The notes under the pieces are model-generated. The model did not search any database. It was not told the origin of the DNA and was given only the letters and a program-made list of their open reading frames with translations. This document shows, in pieces, positions 36,243-47,984 of a stretch of 64,000 nt of DNA. Each line of letters begins with the position of its first letter. The first letter of the stretch is position 1. The stretch spans positions 230,033,560 through 230,097,559 of the forward strand of contig NC_039358.1 of assembly GCF_003573695.1 (NCBI RefSeq), given 5' to 3'. The DNA comes from Papaver somniferum (Eukaryota > Streptophyta > Magnoliopsida > Ranunculales > Papaveraceae). The translations under genes were made by a program, and so were the position numbers.

Positions 36243-36813
36243 ACTTGCCATGAAGGATACTCAACCTTGCTGACTGGAGATCCCAAGATCAAGGTTTTGA
36301 ATGAGAAACTAATTTGTGGTGGGTCAAGGTAAACATTATCAGAGAATTTCATTCTCTGCCCCTTCCCTGTGATGTAGACGTGATAGTGTGACTGCATGAG
36401 AAGGATGACTTTAATCTAAGTCTCAATGAGTTCTATAGTTTCAATTTAAGATTGAAGTGGGGTGTAGCAGTAAACACTCTTGATGGAACTCACCTATCCG
36501 AATGTGGAAGTGGGTCGCTTCCTATGAGAATAGAGCTGATTCTCTAGAACATTCAGAGAAACGGGATTTTTCCAGGGCCAAAAAGGACATAACGGCAAGA
36601 ACTTGACAGCACCTAGAGAGATATCACGCGTGGTTATAATCGCGGACTACACCAAACGATGACAGTTCAAGACATCGCGTTCACTGTCCATCAAGTAGTT
36701 CCGGCAATTTCTCACTAAGAAAAGGTTCAAGACCTCATGGACACCTCTTGCCTAAGTGGTATTTCTTTCTTTTCGTTTTATGATTTTTTCGGTATTTCAT
36801 TCATGTGGGGGAT

Positions 36814-37747
36814 TGTTGGAGAAAATGAGTTTATTGTTTTGTTTTATAGTCTTGGTGGGAATGCAACTTAGGACCTTGGGTCTCTAAGGGCACTTACTCA
36901 TTTTCATATGAGTGAATGAAAGTCCCACATTGGGTATAACTAGATAGTTAGTCCATTATATAGCTATTCCATTATGGATAGTTAGTAAAACAATGTGGGT
37001 GGAACGGGTGGGGAGAGATATTTTGTCGCCACTAAGGCTTGGGCATATGGCTCGGGCTCGGGCCTCCGTCGCTGACTGGTCAACCAAGACTTATCATTTT
37101 TTGGACATAATTAATTTGAATTATTTACTAAAACTTTTGAAAATCAAAATAAATTCTTTCTTAAATGTGGGGGGCGTGTGACCTGGGCGAATTTATTCTC
37201 TGAATGAAAACATATTTTCTAACGAATTTATTTGCATGGATGTCGACATTTCTTACCGTTTTTTGACTGTTTGATGACATAATTATGTCGACATTTTGAC
37301 AGCATTATTTTGCATGCAGAATTATTTCGCACATTAATGTGCATTGATTTCACCTCATCTGTTCGCCTATAAAAAGAACTCTTCTTCTTCATTTCTTTTT
37401 GTGTCCATAAGAGCTATTATCCTCTTCTTTTCGTCTCTCTCCCTCTGTGTGTTTTTTTTTTCTTTTCTTCCGTTCCTTGATGTTAAGTTCGTATGAGTGG
37501 GCAAGTATTGTAGTGCTAACAATACTTGCATCAGGCAGTTTTATCCTGGATACAACTTGACCACATGGTATAAGCATCACTCATTCTTGAGGCGTACCGG
37601 TCAACTATTGTGTTAAGGACAGCGTGTTGAACACGTGACTCTGTCTTCTATTTACTGTCCATCTGAGTTTTTATTTATCTTCCAGAAATTTTACTTCTAA
37701 CATCTTCACATCTTCTTTGAGTGTTTTTTATTGTTACTACCGCAACA
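36814..37747 (+). repeat. 3' LTR of the copia element
   Basis: Partner of 31400-32328, with the same TGTTGG start after GTGGGGGAT and the same CGCAACA end. The TATA box is at 37368-37375. Confidence 0.88.
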
Positions 37748-37999
37748 ATAGAAAGGTAACCTGACAAGATTAATAAAGCTCACTAGCTAAGTTAAATATG
37801 TAACTAACCCAGGAAACAATCTAAAGTAATTATTTCAAAATCAGTCTATCATGTATCAAATTCTCAAGCACATCCAAAGTCTACTTGGATACACTGGCTA
37901 CACGATTTAGTTTTGCATGAATAGTGGAACTCGTATAAACGGCAGAGCTAGTGTAGCAACACTAGTACTGTATTAGGAGAGAATAAAATGAAATTAACC
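37748..37999. other. Short non-coding stretch
   Basis: Nothing recognisable between the copia LTR and the SINE-like sequence. Confidence 0.5.
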
Positions 38000-38072
38000 A
38001 AGGGAATAACCCAGTTGATCAAGGGTCGAGCTCCCAAGTTTTAGGTTAGGGGTTCGAATCCCGCCGCTGATC
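38000..38072 (+). mobile_element. tRNA-derived SINE head
   Basis: An RNA polymerase III A box (TAACCCAGTTGATCAAGGG, from 38007) and B box (GGTTCGAATCC, 38051-38061) are spaced as in a tRNA (positions 8 and 52 of a 72-base tRNA). The stems do not fold as a real tRNA, and an A-rich stretch follows (38078-38095), as expected for a SINE body and tail. The far end is not defined. Confidence 0.6.
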
Positions 38073-38382
38073 GTATCAAAAACAAAAAAATAAAAGGATT
38101 GAATTCCGTCATTTATCGTGTCAGAAAAGAAAACAAAATGAAAGAAAAGAATAAAAGAAAGAAAAAAATGAAATTTAAACTATAGCAATCATTGACACCA
38201 AAAAATGTAAAAAAAATAAAATACATGAGAAAGAATGATTATATATATATTAAAGAATGCAAATGTTTATGGATTTTTGAATTTATCTCTCTACAAATGT
38301 ATTATGTGATCACTGAAGGAACAATGGTAAACCTAATGGTGCATTTTTCAAAATTTTAAATTATATGCAAAAAATTGGGATT

Positions 38383-38463
38383 TGTCGGATGTGGCATTTG
38401 AACTGCCCTCTCTCGAAAACCATAACTTGAGTCTGGCGCTTTAGACCACTCCGTCAACCTGAC
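38383..38463 (-). pseudogene. Decayed tRNA-Leu (anticodon CAA)
   Basis: On the minus strand: acceptor GTCAGGT pairing (one mismatch) with ATCCGAC, a D arm with GAGTGGTCTAAAGCGCC, an anticodon stem-loop CCAGACTCAAGTTATGG with anticodon CAA, a variable arm CTCTC..GAG type, and a T arm read as GTTCAAATGCC. The T stem has lost bases relative to the nuclear tRNA-Leu pattern, so the molecule should not fold correctly. No intron is present. Likely a dead tRNA copy. Confidence 0.7.
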
Positions 38464-38639
38464 CCATGACATGCTTGTTGCATGTCACGGCTAAACTCAA
38501 TATTCTTTCTTCCACATTTGACTATCTACGCATCATTCGTCACCCTTAAAATTAAGGGAATTTGACATATTAAAAAAATTAATTAACCAAATTGAAGGAA
38601 AAAAAAAAAGGAACAAATGTGAGTCTTACTTGGTTTGAT

Positions 38640-38960
38640 TTACCTCGCTGAATGTGGGAAGGGTGATACTCTCTAAATTATCGTAATACGTGGAACTCTA
38701 GTAGTAGATTTTTTTTTTGAAGCATACTCTAGTAGTAGATGCCCGATATTCCCAAGATTTTCATGGTATTTATAATTTTACAAGTGGAAGGGCGATATTA
38801 TCATGATTATTGTAGTACGTGAACCTCCTACAGTGAAGGAGCGATTTTCTCAAAATTTTCGGAGTACGTGGAACTCTATAACTGGAATTGTCACTGTTCC
38901 TGGGATTTTGTAACACGTGGAACCTTATAAGTGGAGGTATGATATTCCCAATATGGGCTT
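38640..38960. repeat. Irregular repeat around ACGTGGAACTC
   Basis: Variants of AGTACGTGGAACTCTATA followed by GTGGAAGG.CGATATTCCCAAGATTTT occur at about 38686, 38814, 38865 and 38911 with variable spacing. The phrase ACTCTAGTAGTAGAT is directly duplicated at about 38695 and 38727. Degenerate short-period repetition; origin unknown. Confidence 0.55.
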
Positions 38961-39466
38961 TAGCTGATATCTGATCCTTCAGATATATTATGAATTAGGC
39001 CCATTGAATTCTACACTCACAAATGCAGGCCAAATGATCTTTTACATATTTTTTCAGTAGTAATTCTAGGTACTTTTGCATGTAACATATGTCTAGCAGT
39101 TCTAGAAATGTGAATTATTGGCGACCTGTAGATCCGTTTGCTACTTCTTTGGAAATATTATCTGAGTGGTACTTTTCTCACTATTTCGAAGACTTCGCAT
39201 GATACCAAATAAATTTTTGGGTTTTTTTTAATGGTTTCAGTACGTGCGAGATACTGACAACACCTTTTTTTTTGGAGAAGCAAGGACCTTATTCATTATA
39301 TCATTAATGAAAACAACTAATCCGGATCGGGAAATTAAATCTGATGCCATCCGATCCCATCTTGTCATTAATAGTCAATTTGGAAGAAGTCTAGCTTTGA
39401 ATCCATAGACCTGCAAACCTATTTCAGAAACACAGCATCACCTATTAAAGATTTTAACTTGATATA

Positions 39467-39494
39467 CACTACACCAAATCTAGGTTTTTCTAAC
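39467..39494 (+). repeat. Left terminal inverted repeat of the CACTA element
   Basis: CACTACACCAAATCTAGG followed by TTTTT; pairs with 49343-49369 read on the other strand (CACTGCACCAAATTCAAG, then TTTTT). One difference in the first 13 bases. Confidence 0.85.
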
Positions 39495-40011
39495 AATGAC
39501 TTTCCTAACTAGTTTTATTTTGCTAACTCAAATGATCCAATATGATTCTAGTAACCCTTATAAAGAATTAGCAAATTAAGAAATAGTTACCATAATTAGG
39601 AATTAATTCATAAAAACTAAATAACTATTCATGGTGTTATGTTGTTAGTTATTCATTTCTAACATACTTTATACTAAATCATTGTTACAACTATTTCTAC
39701 CCAAAATTTGATGTATGCTAAAATGAACCCCATGTTTATAACTCTTTATCATTTTTCTTAGTAACACATCTAGGCATAGGTAACACAATAATTTATTTTT
39801 GAATTTAGAAAATGCAAAATAGAGTTTTAATATTTAATAAATCTTTTGTTTAGAACCAATTTAAGTTCTAGAACCTGAGAAACTTACATCCTGGAACCAA
39901 AATGAAATGGGAACCGCAACCTAAACTATTTCGGTATTTCCTTGAGTCTTCCGAAACCACACCTGCATAACTCCATTATCTTTCTTACCTTCCTTTCCAC
40001 ACCTGCAAATC

Positions 40012-40070
40012 CTCAAAGGCGTTTAATTTTGGTCTCCCAAATTCTCAAAGGCGTTTAATTTTGGTCTCCA
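40012..40070 (+). repeat. Short tandem duplication in the CACTA interior
   Basis: CTCAAAGGCGTTTAATTTTG followed by GTCTCC occurs twice, about 32 bases apart. It is followed by an exon-like segment, 40078-40139, between an AG (TTATCAG) and a GT (GTTGGT); this has no recognisable product. Confidence 0.6.
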
Positions 40071-43000
40071 TTATCAGGTGAAGGAATTAGAGGATTGGAT
40101 CTCAGCCTTGCCTAATTTTGCAAGAAAATTATCAATTACAGGTTGGTTTTCTTCCTCATTTTGTTGCTTTAAGATGGTGGTAGCAATTTAGGTTTCTAAT
40201 ATCGAGTCTCTCAGATTTCTTTCTATGTGAATCTGGTGATCTCTGGATTATTGTAACATTGGGTTTAGAAATTAGATTTACATTGACTAACCTAAATGCA
40301 TGATATTTCACAAAATGTGTTTGCTTTCAATAATCGATTGATTGAAAATTCATATATTAACCGAGCCGGTGTTGGTAGGTAAAGTAATTTCGAGGTGAAT
40401 TTGATCTGGTTCTAGTGTTACCTTAGTTGAACTTCCACCTCAAATATATTTTTGCTGAATTTTGATACCATGTTTTTGTTCGTACTTATGAAGTGTTAGC
40501 CTAACTTGTATGCATTTTGGCATTCTTGAGAATGATAATGTTATGTCTTCCTGATCCGGGTTGAGCATTGAATCCCAAATAATTAATAAAGTTTCAATCT
40601 TTTCTGTAAAAAGAGGATTGAATCATAAGTGAGTGCTTTTTTTATGGAATTTTGTTGTTTCTCCTTCCTTGTTCTATACATTTTTGTTTGATTTTCTGGT
40701 TGACTCCTGACCTCCCTTTAAAAACAGAAGAGCTCTTGCCATTACTTGACATAAAAATGATTGAACACCACTGTTCAGATTGATTATGGGAACTTTTTAG
40801 TTGACACTTAACTAAAATATCCATATTAACTTAATCAAAATGATGGAACAAGTGGGAGTTTAATTTCCTTACATATAAGCTTAATTTTCATTATCGCTTA
40901 ATCAACTACAGTACTAGTATTAGCATACTGCACTCCGCTGTTTCTTTTTGTTTTTTTTGCCCCAGTTTTGATTTTTGTTTAAGTTGGGCAAAAATTTTAT
41001 TCTTTCATCATAGTTATTAAGTGGTGGTCGACCACGCTTAAACCTGTATGTTTGAGCATTGTCTCTAGTATCTTTATTTATCTATAGCGTGTCAGCTACC
41101 GTATTGTCAATCTTTGGAACCATAAGATGGATTTTTATTTGTTCCTAAAGGGACTTGAGAAGGTGGTCATACGAGTACCATCATCAGTGTTCTGTAAAAA
41201 GGGTTCTCGAGAAAGATATGCACATAGAATTCAATAAAGCACCACCAAATGGGTATAATTGAGATCCTTTAATTTAGAACTTACCTCTCGTATTACTTGT
41301 CACAATGCCACCAATTTGCAAATCTTGTTTCTTGATCCCTTAAAATCTCCTGGAACCCAAAGCTAGCTTTGATCAGATGTCACTGAAATTGATTGTTCAC
41401 CCATTGCTAAGACATTGGTGTTCAGCAAAGTTCCTGAGAGGGTAATGTAAAAGTTATGAATGTGTATATATACCGTTTATTCATCATATGCATTCATGTT
41501 TCTAATGCACTTTGTTAACCTGTGATGTCGTAGCTTCTTAAAAAATTTATAGTAATTTTTTTTATCAGGTTTCTATGTTTTCTGCACACATACATGTATA
41601 TAGTTGGGAATGGTCGAAAATTGCTAAGGCCTCGAAGACACACCATTTGAATTGTTAAAGACTGTATAAGAGATTTCTATTTTCTCAATGGTTATTGATT
41701 TGTAACTGGTTTAGTTTTGAAGCTGCAAAGGCATATAAAGATTACTGATTAGGTTGGTTGTACCCCTGAAGAGGTGAGGCTTCTTTTGAATGAGCATCTA
41801 ATAGTTCATCCACTGACCAAACTTAGAAAATTTTAAGAGAATGTAGTTCACATTTGGATGAACATTCGTTAATGTATCTGCCATTCTCTAATTAGTGCTA
41901 TTCACTTATTGCAAAACCATAGATGGTATCCCCTGTCTCAATTTTAAGTGTCAGCTTATAATTTCGAGTAGTGTGATCTGTAAATGTAAGCATAATCCTC
42001 TTGACTTTTTTAAATTAGATTCCCTTTCAGCCATGTAATGTGCGATCCTCATGGTTCTAGATAGTGCTATAATTAGTTTTATTCACGTATTGCAAAAATA
42101 CTGCCGCTTCACACTTATAATAGCATTCTCTCTTTTTGAAATGCTGCCGCTTCACACTTAAAAGTGGGGATACTGGGTACATATGATACATCATGTTAGT
42201 TTGGCTAAGCTTCACAGTGGGGCTAGTTTGATGGTAACCTTTCTTGAGGTTAGTATATTAGTGGGGATACCGGATACAAATGAATTTGAAGTTCTATTAT
42301 AGTAGTCAAATGTACTTGGTACGGATATTGTCAATTCGTCATGCTACTAGGTGTTTCTTGTTTAGTCCATCTTGATACCAAGTTCAGCAATAAATGAAAA
42401 TCGCCATCGTATTCTGTCACTATGAAGCATGTGCCAATGGAGCTGCACTGATTTTTTTAACTGGACCCTTTGATCTGATTGAGTGCCAATGGAACTTGTA
42501 ATATCTCCACCCTAACTACTAAGTTTGAACCCTGCATATTATCATGATTCTTTTTATACCCATTGTTGTCTGGTCCATGCTACATGTAGTCTTCGTAAGT
42601 AACGAGGTCCAAGTTTGAACTGCGAATATCTAAAGATTTGCAATTGAAAAAGTCGTCCATCTTAACTGAACTCTAATGGAACTTCCTTTTATGTCTTCGT
42701 GCAGGAACTGGTGAGTCCATTAGGAGCATGAAATTTTGTTGCGCACTAACTAAAGTACAGAACACTACCTAAGAAACAGATAGATTGGGCTATGGATGTA
42801 TGGTCATGGAGTGGCAGTAGGAATTCTTACATTCTACTTTACATTACTACTATATCATAATATCAATACTACCATCCCTTGCTTTGATTTCACAATTTTT
42901 AATCTTTTTGTTTAAGTTATTGGTTGTCAGTTGTTCTTTTTGTTGCTCTCACATGATTTTCGATTGTTGATCTTTTTGTTTTAGTTATTGTTTGTCAATT

Positions 43001-43209
43001 TTGATGTGTTGGTTAAAATTTATGTCAGTTCTGACAGATTTGCAGCATTCTAGTTAAATTTCAGTTTTGAACAACTGAAAGAAATATCGGTTAACCGTAA
43101 TCGAGCATAACTAAACCAAAGCGAATAAGTTGATGGTTAACACTGGTTTCAAATCACAAAAAACGAGTAACTCTGGTTTCGGTTTCGGCAAGTCCATCTC
43201 TGTCTGATA

Positions 43210-43955
43210 GCGTCCTTAAAACACAAGTTTGTATTGTTACCGTATGAAATATCCGAAGTTTATAACAAAATGGGATTCATTTCTCAGAAATCGATTAGTG
43301 ACTCCAGTTCTTCTGATTTTATGCACTTACTTTTATTTCCTCAATCTCGTTTTACAAATGGATTCCCAAATAGAAATTAGATTGACCTTATATTATCCGA
43401 AACCTACTATTTGTTCTAGATAAGTGCATCTCAATCTGATAACGTCCTTTCGACACAAGTTTGAGTTATTACTCGATGAAATATTCGAAGTTTATAACGA
43501 AATCGGATTCGTGTCTCAGAAACTGACTAGTGACTCCAAATCTTCTGATTTTGTACGGTTACTTCCATTTCTTCGAATCTCGTTTTACAAATGGATTCCC
43601 GAATAGACAAATGCATCTCAATATGATAGCTTCCTTAAGACACAAGTTTGTATTGTTACCGAACGAAATATCCAAAGTTTATACAAAAATAGGATTCGAG
43701 TCTCAGTCACTGATAAGTGACTCCAGATCTTCCGATTTTATGCACTTACTTCCATTTCCTCAATCTTGTTTTACAAATGGATTCCTGGATAGAAATTAGA
43801 TTGACCTTATATTATCTGAAACCAACTATTTGGTCTAGACAAGTCAATCTCAATCTGAGAACGTCCTTTCACTTGTTTTGTTATCTAACGGAATATCTGA
43901 AGTGTATAATAAGATCAGATTCGAGTCTCAGAAACTGATTAACGACTCAAATATG
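43210..43955 (+). repeat. Tandem array, about 185-235-base units, almost four copies
   Basis: Units start near 43212, 43447, 43632 and 43863, each with GTCCTT..ACACAAGTTTG or a variant, then GAAATAT.CGAAGTTTATAA, TCTCAGAAACTGA and CGTTTTACAAATGGATTCC. Unit length varies because a block with GAAATTAGATTGACCTTATA is missing from the second copy. Short frames here recur with the repeat and are not genes. Confidence 0.85.
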
Positions 43956-44254
43956 CATATCGGGTTTGCATAGCATAAAAGGCTAATTCAAGAAAAAATG
44001 ATTTAGGTACGCATACCGGGTATCTGAAATCTTGTTATCTGAAACCTACTATTTGGATTAAAAATTGATTATAGTGACTAGATATTTACCGATTTTGTGT
44101 GGAGTGTGGACCAAAATATGCCTTGACTGACCATAATATCCTTATTGACATCTTCCACTAAGTCGTATTATGACAATTATTGAATTCATTTATCATTTTT
44201 TGATCCATTCTTATGCGTTTTTCGGATTTATGTTTATCCAAAGGTCGTACTCGA

Positions 44255-44500
44255 TAAATGGTAGGCCACTCCCGTCCAGGTTTCGAGCTTGGAGTCACTT
44301 TTTCTCTCGAAGTCGCCAGAAAAGGGTTTGTTTAAGGTTTCGGAGAATATTCCGATGGAATCTTACATGTAAAGGGTTGGAATCATCATTCTTACGAAGT
44401 TTCAGACTTATAGTAGTCCACTCCCGACACGGTTTCAAGAGCCACTTTCTTTCTCAAAATCGCCAGAAAAGATTTTGTTTAAGATTTCGGAAAATATTTC
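44255..44500 (+). repeat. Two-copy repeat around TCGCCAGAAAAG
   Basis: CACTCCCG.CC.GGTTTC, then a stretch ending TCGCCAGAAAAG..TTTGTTTAAG and TTTCGGA.AATATT, occurs at about 44265-44360 and 44410-44500. Part of the repeat-rich interior of the CACTA element. Confidence 0.75.
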
Positions 44501-45115
44501 GATGATGCATCATGCTAAGTTTGAAGTCTGAACCCTCCCGGAGATTCTTGGTTCATAGTTTATATACCATTATACCATATTTGAAGTTCCAATCGACACT
44601 GAGCTTCATATTTATCGATTTGGATGATATATCCTGCTAAGTTTGAAGTCATAACCTCTCGGATCTTCTTGGTTCATAGTTTGAACGTCGTTATACCACA
44701 TTTGGAGTTCGAATCTACATTGAGCTTCATATTTATCGAGTTTGACGATGTATCATGCTAAGTATGAAGTGAGAACCCTCCGAAGCTTCTTGGTTAATAG
44801 TTTGTTTGTTGTTTTGGAGTTCGGATCGACAGTGAGATTCATATTTATCGATTTTGATGATCTATCATGCTAAGTTTCAAGTCAGAACCCTCCCAGAACT
44901 TCGTGGTTCATAGATTGATTGTCGTTATACTACATTTGAAGTTCGAATTGATATTGAGATCCATATTTATCGATTTCGATGATGTATCATGCTAAATTTT
45001 ATGTAAAAACCTACCCACAGCTTCATGACTCTTTTTTTTTGTCGTTATACCACATTTGAAGTTGGAGTCGACACTGAGCTTCATATTTTTCATTTTCGAT
45101 GATGTATCATGTTAG
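44490..45115 (+). repeat. Tandem array, about 112-122-base units, five to six copies
   Basis: Each unit contains CTTCATATTTATCGATTT or a variant (at about 44607, 44728, 44840, 44962 and 45082), then GATGATGTATCATGCTAAG, GAAGTCAGAACCCTCC and a CTTGGTTCATAGTTTG phrase. Copies have drifted but order and spacing hold. Confidence 0.85.
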
Positions 45116-45119
45116 CTAA

Positions 45120-47500
45120 AGATACTTCATGACATGTATGACTGGGCGAAATTACTTCATGACCTATGTGACTAATCGAAATTCAAACCGGAAGAACAAA
45201 GAGAAAGCACAAAGAAACACACCAATTATCGAATTCGTTTTTCATTTTCCCGATTCATTCTTATATATTTTTTGGATTTTTTGTATCAGAATGTCGATAA
45301 CAATGTCCTAAATTTATTAGTAATTTTTTTGGAATTTATTTCATCTCTAAGGTTGCTAATAAAACCGAATACATGAGTTCGTATTAGCACAAAGAGAAAC
45401 ACACATGCTTCTCAATTCGCATGAGCATCCTAAATACAATTTCAGCCGTCAAGATGTTTTCACAATCCGTATGTCACTCTTAAATCAGATCTTTCACCGT
45501 CCAAATTATTTTACATAAATGAAAGTTTTTTTCTCTCACTTCCCTTCACTCGCTTTCCTTTCATCTCTTATCTTCCGTCTCTCTAAAATAGAAGAAAACC
45601 TATCTCTCATATGAAAAGAACTCCATTAAATCTATCGGATTTCAGAACTCCAATAAATCTATCAGATTCTAAGAAATTGGATATAAAGAAGGAAGACATA
45701 AAGAGATGAAGAAATTCATTTCTTCCATTTCCTCTACTTTTCTACTCCATTCTCTGTATGATGTGATGACTTTCAAGGGTTTGAGAGATGAGATTGAGAT
45801 TCGGTTTGAGAGAATCAATTGATGTGGGTATGTACATGCTGAAGTGATGGTGCTGTTGTGAACCATGTAAGAGAACTACTAGGGATAGTTATGGATTCAC
45901 GATGAACATAGAGAAGCAGTTAGGGTTTTAAATTTAACTTTTGAATTGAATGAAATCGATAAGTAAATCGAGTATTAATTGATGAAGAAATAAAAGGGTA
46001 TTGTTTAATTTTAGTTGTGAAAATGTTTTTAGATGAAGAATCAAAGAATTAGGGTTTGGATTTTTTAGGCCTGGAATCAAGATAAGAATCGAGATTTGGT
46101 TACAGGGGAAGGTAATGAACATGGTAAGACTGCGGTGAACAATCTTTTCACGCCTTTCTCACCAAACCCTCTATCCCTTTCCTCTGATTTCCTTGAAAGA
46201 TAAATGAAGAGTAGATATAAAAGTAAACCAAATATTTGTTGAAATTGAGAAAACGAGCAATAAAATGATCATTTGCCATGAATATTTGGTTCTAGGTTTG
46301 AAATAATTTTGAATCTGGTGATATAGAAGTGGAGTTATGAACAGAAACATAGGAATTTTGAGGGAGTAAATGAATGTTAGGACAAGGGTTTTTGAAATCA
46401 AGAAGGAAAGATGATGATGGAAGAATCTGAGAGTTTTGATAGAAGTGTGGTGCTGCAGGTGAACATGAAGACAAATCTGAGAAGGTGCTGTGGTTGTATG
46501 TTGTTGTTGAGTTGTGCAGCTGATGCAAAGAAGAGAATGGGTAGGCAGTGTGCTGATGGCCTTGAAGAGAATGGGTAGGCAGGTTGTGTGGAGTTGCTGT
46601 TACACAATGGTGCTTCTAGGGTCAAGAAGATACAACAATTTGCAGATGGTGCTACAGTTGAGATGAAATGGAAACAAGAAATGATGTTGTGCTTGCCATG
46701 AAGTCTAGATGAATGTGTAGGATGTAATATTACATGACTGAATGGGTGGTGTTGGCCTGAGGCTTGTAGATGAATGTTAGGATCCAGGTACAAATTGGTT
46801 GTTGTGACTGTGAAGGGGTTAATGAAACGGAGAAAGGCTCAAGCAGTACTTTGTGTAAGTGCAAATTCAGTAGTTTGTTGGTGTTGTTATTGCAGTGTCA
46901 CTGCAATGGGTTAGTGACTTGATTGAGATAGTCAGAACGAGGTAGAGATATTGGAGTTGGTTGCACATCTACAATTGAGAGCAAGGGCTTACCATGCAAT
47001 GAAGAGAAACTGGAGTTGTAGATTGGTGTTCGTGGTACTGGAAATGGTGGAACTGACAGATGAAGGTGGTTTTACAGTGGCCTAGAGAGTGTTGCAGTTT
47101 TGTTTGCTGGATGAACTGAAGCTGTAGAGGTTATGTGGAAGGAGTATTACAGTAATTCAGGTAGTAATGCACCTTAAGTTTTCCATCCTCCACTCCTTCA
47201 TGCCTTATTATTACATCTGTTAATGGTTTGGTCATACGGTGATAGACTCAATCAATATTGATAAATTTATCTATTTTTCTCCATCCTTATCCCTGAATAA
47301 GTCAGTTCTTCTTAATGTCGTGTGCTTTCCTCTTATATTGTTTTCGGATCATTTCCAGTTCACTAGCATCTGTGTACATGTGATCCTTCCTTCTTAGCCG
47401 TTATAGTTAATGCTTTAGGATTGGCCATTTTATATGTGATATTATAAATCTTTTTTTTTTCTAAATTTTTGTTGTTGTTGTTGTGTATTCTTTCCACAGT
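45120..47500. other. CACTA interior without recognisable genes
   Basis: The plus strand is G- and A-rich (many GAAG, GTTGTTG and TGGTGCTG phrases), giving long meaningless open frames on the minus strand (for example 46398-46793). A short direct duplication, AGAGAATGGGTAGGCAG, occurs at about 46531 and 46565. No domain seen. Confidence 0.5.
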
Positions 47501-47697
47501 ATCCAGAAACTCTGCTAGCTATGGTTCTTCAAGATATTGCAGTGAAGTGTGGGGATCAAAGGTACAATCTTTTTTTTTTGAGTTCTATATTTTCAACTTT
47601 GTTGCTTTTATCTAATTTGTTATTTTCAAACATGATGATTTTGAGGCGAGTGGTTTGTCAACTTTCCCCTATCAATTTGAGAATTTGAGGCTTACAG

Positions 47698-47984
47698 GGA
47701 GGCACATTTACTATCTCAAACTTGGGAGCTCCCTTTGGAGCTGAACAATTATCTGTTATCGTCAGTCCTTCTCAAGCTGGAATTCTTGCTGTTGGGACAA
47801 GTCAGATTTGATGCAGTAACTCCTTATTATTCCTAAAGGTTTCTCTTATGTCACCCCAATTGTCCTCATAAATTACTCTTTCCACCTTCGTTTTAAGCAG
47901 CTGAGAGAAGGGTGGTGCCTGGAGCCGGTCCTGATCAATCTGATGTTGCCTCTTTCATGTCGGTCCTGATCTTTAAAGCAAACT
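47698..47984 (+). pseudogene. Captured pyruvate dehydrogenase E2 (dihydrolipoyl acetyltransferase) exons
   Basis: Two exons, 47698-47800 and 47901-47984, each with intact AG acceptor and GT donor and matching phase, read about 62 residues without a stop. The first has [14 protein letters not shown] and [13 protein letters not shown]; the second has ERRVVPGAGPDQ and ASFMSV. These are the hallmark motifs of the catalytic 2-oxoacid dehydrogenase acyltransferase domain of the mitochondrial complex, nearest to plant E2. The active-site DHR..DG motif that should follow ASFMSV is absent, and the lipoyl and binding domains are missing. It lies wholly inside the CACTA transposon, so it is most simply a gene fragment picked up by the element. 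It cannot be an enzyme but could be transcribed. Confidence 0.8.

Larger units (their letters stand above)
30310..37747 (+). mobile_element. Ty1/copia element plus a partial tandem copy sharing its LTR
   Basis: Order: partial interior (RNase H to polypurine tract, 30310-31399), LTR (31400-32328), full interior (32329-36813), LTR (36814-37747). The partial interior matches 35728-36813 closely, so the structure is interior-LTR-interior-LTR, as produced by recombination between elements. The full copy has gag, protease, integrase, reverse transcriptase and RNase H with only two frameshifts. No target duplication can be tested because the left end is truncated. Confidence 0.88.

Noticed and set aside
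38383..38463. Functional tRNA-Leu gene
   Set aside because: The T arm is short and the acceptor stem has a mismatch; treated as a pseudogene.
43229..44505. Several overlapping plus-strand frames of 60-111 codons
   Set aside because: They recur with the tandem repeat units and have no independent support.
42000..45200. CRISPR-like array
   Set aside because: Regular repeats exist, but units are 112-235 bases and diverged, without short identical repeats and unique spacers; this is plant DNA.
46398..46793. 131-codon frame on the minus strand
   Set aside because: Arises from the G/A-rich plus strand; no domain, no splice context, Ser/His/Pro-rich low complexity.
47500..47563. First exon of the captured E2 gene
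   Set aside because: An open exon-like segment ends at GGGGATCAAAG|GTACAAT, but its peptide (LLAMVLQDIAVKCGDQR) does not resemble E2 sequence preceding the GGTFT motif.
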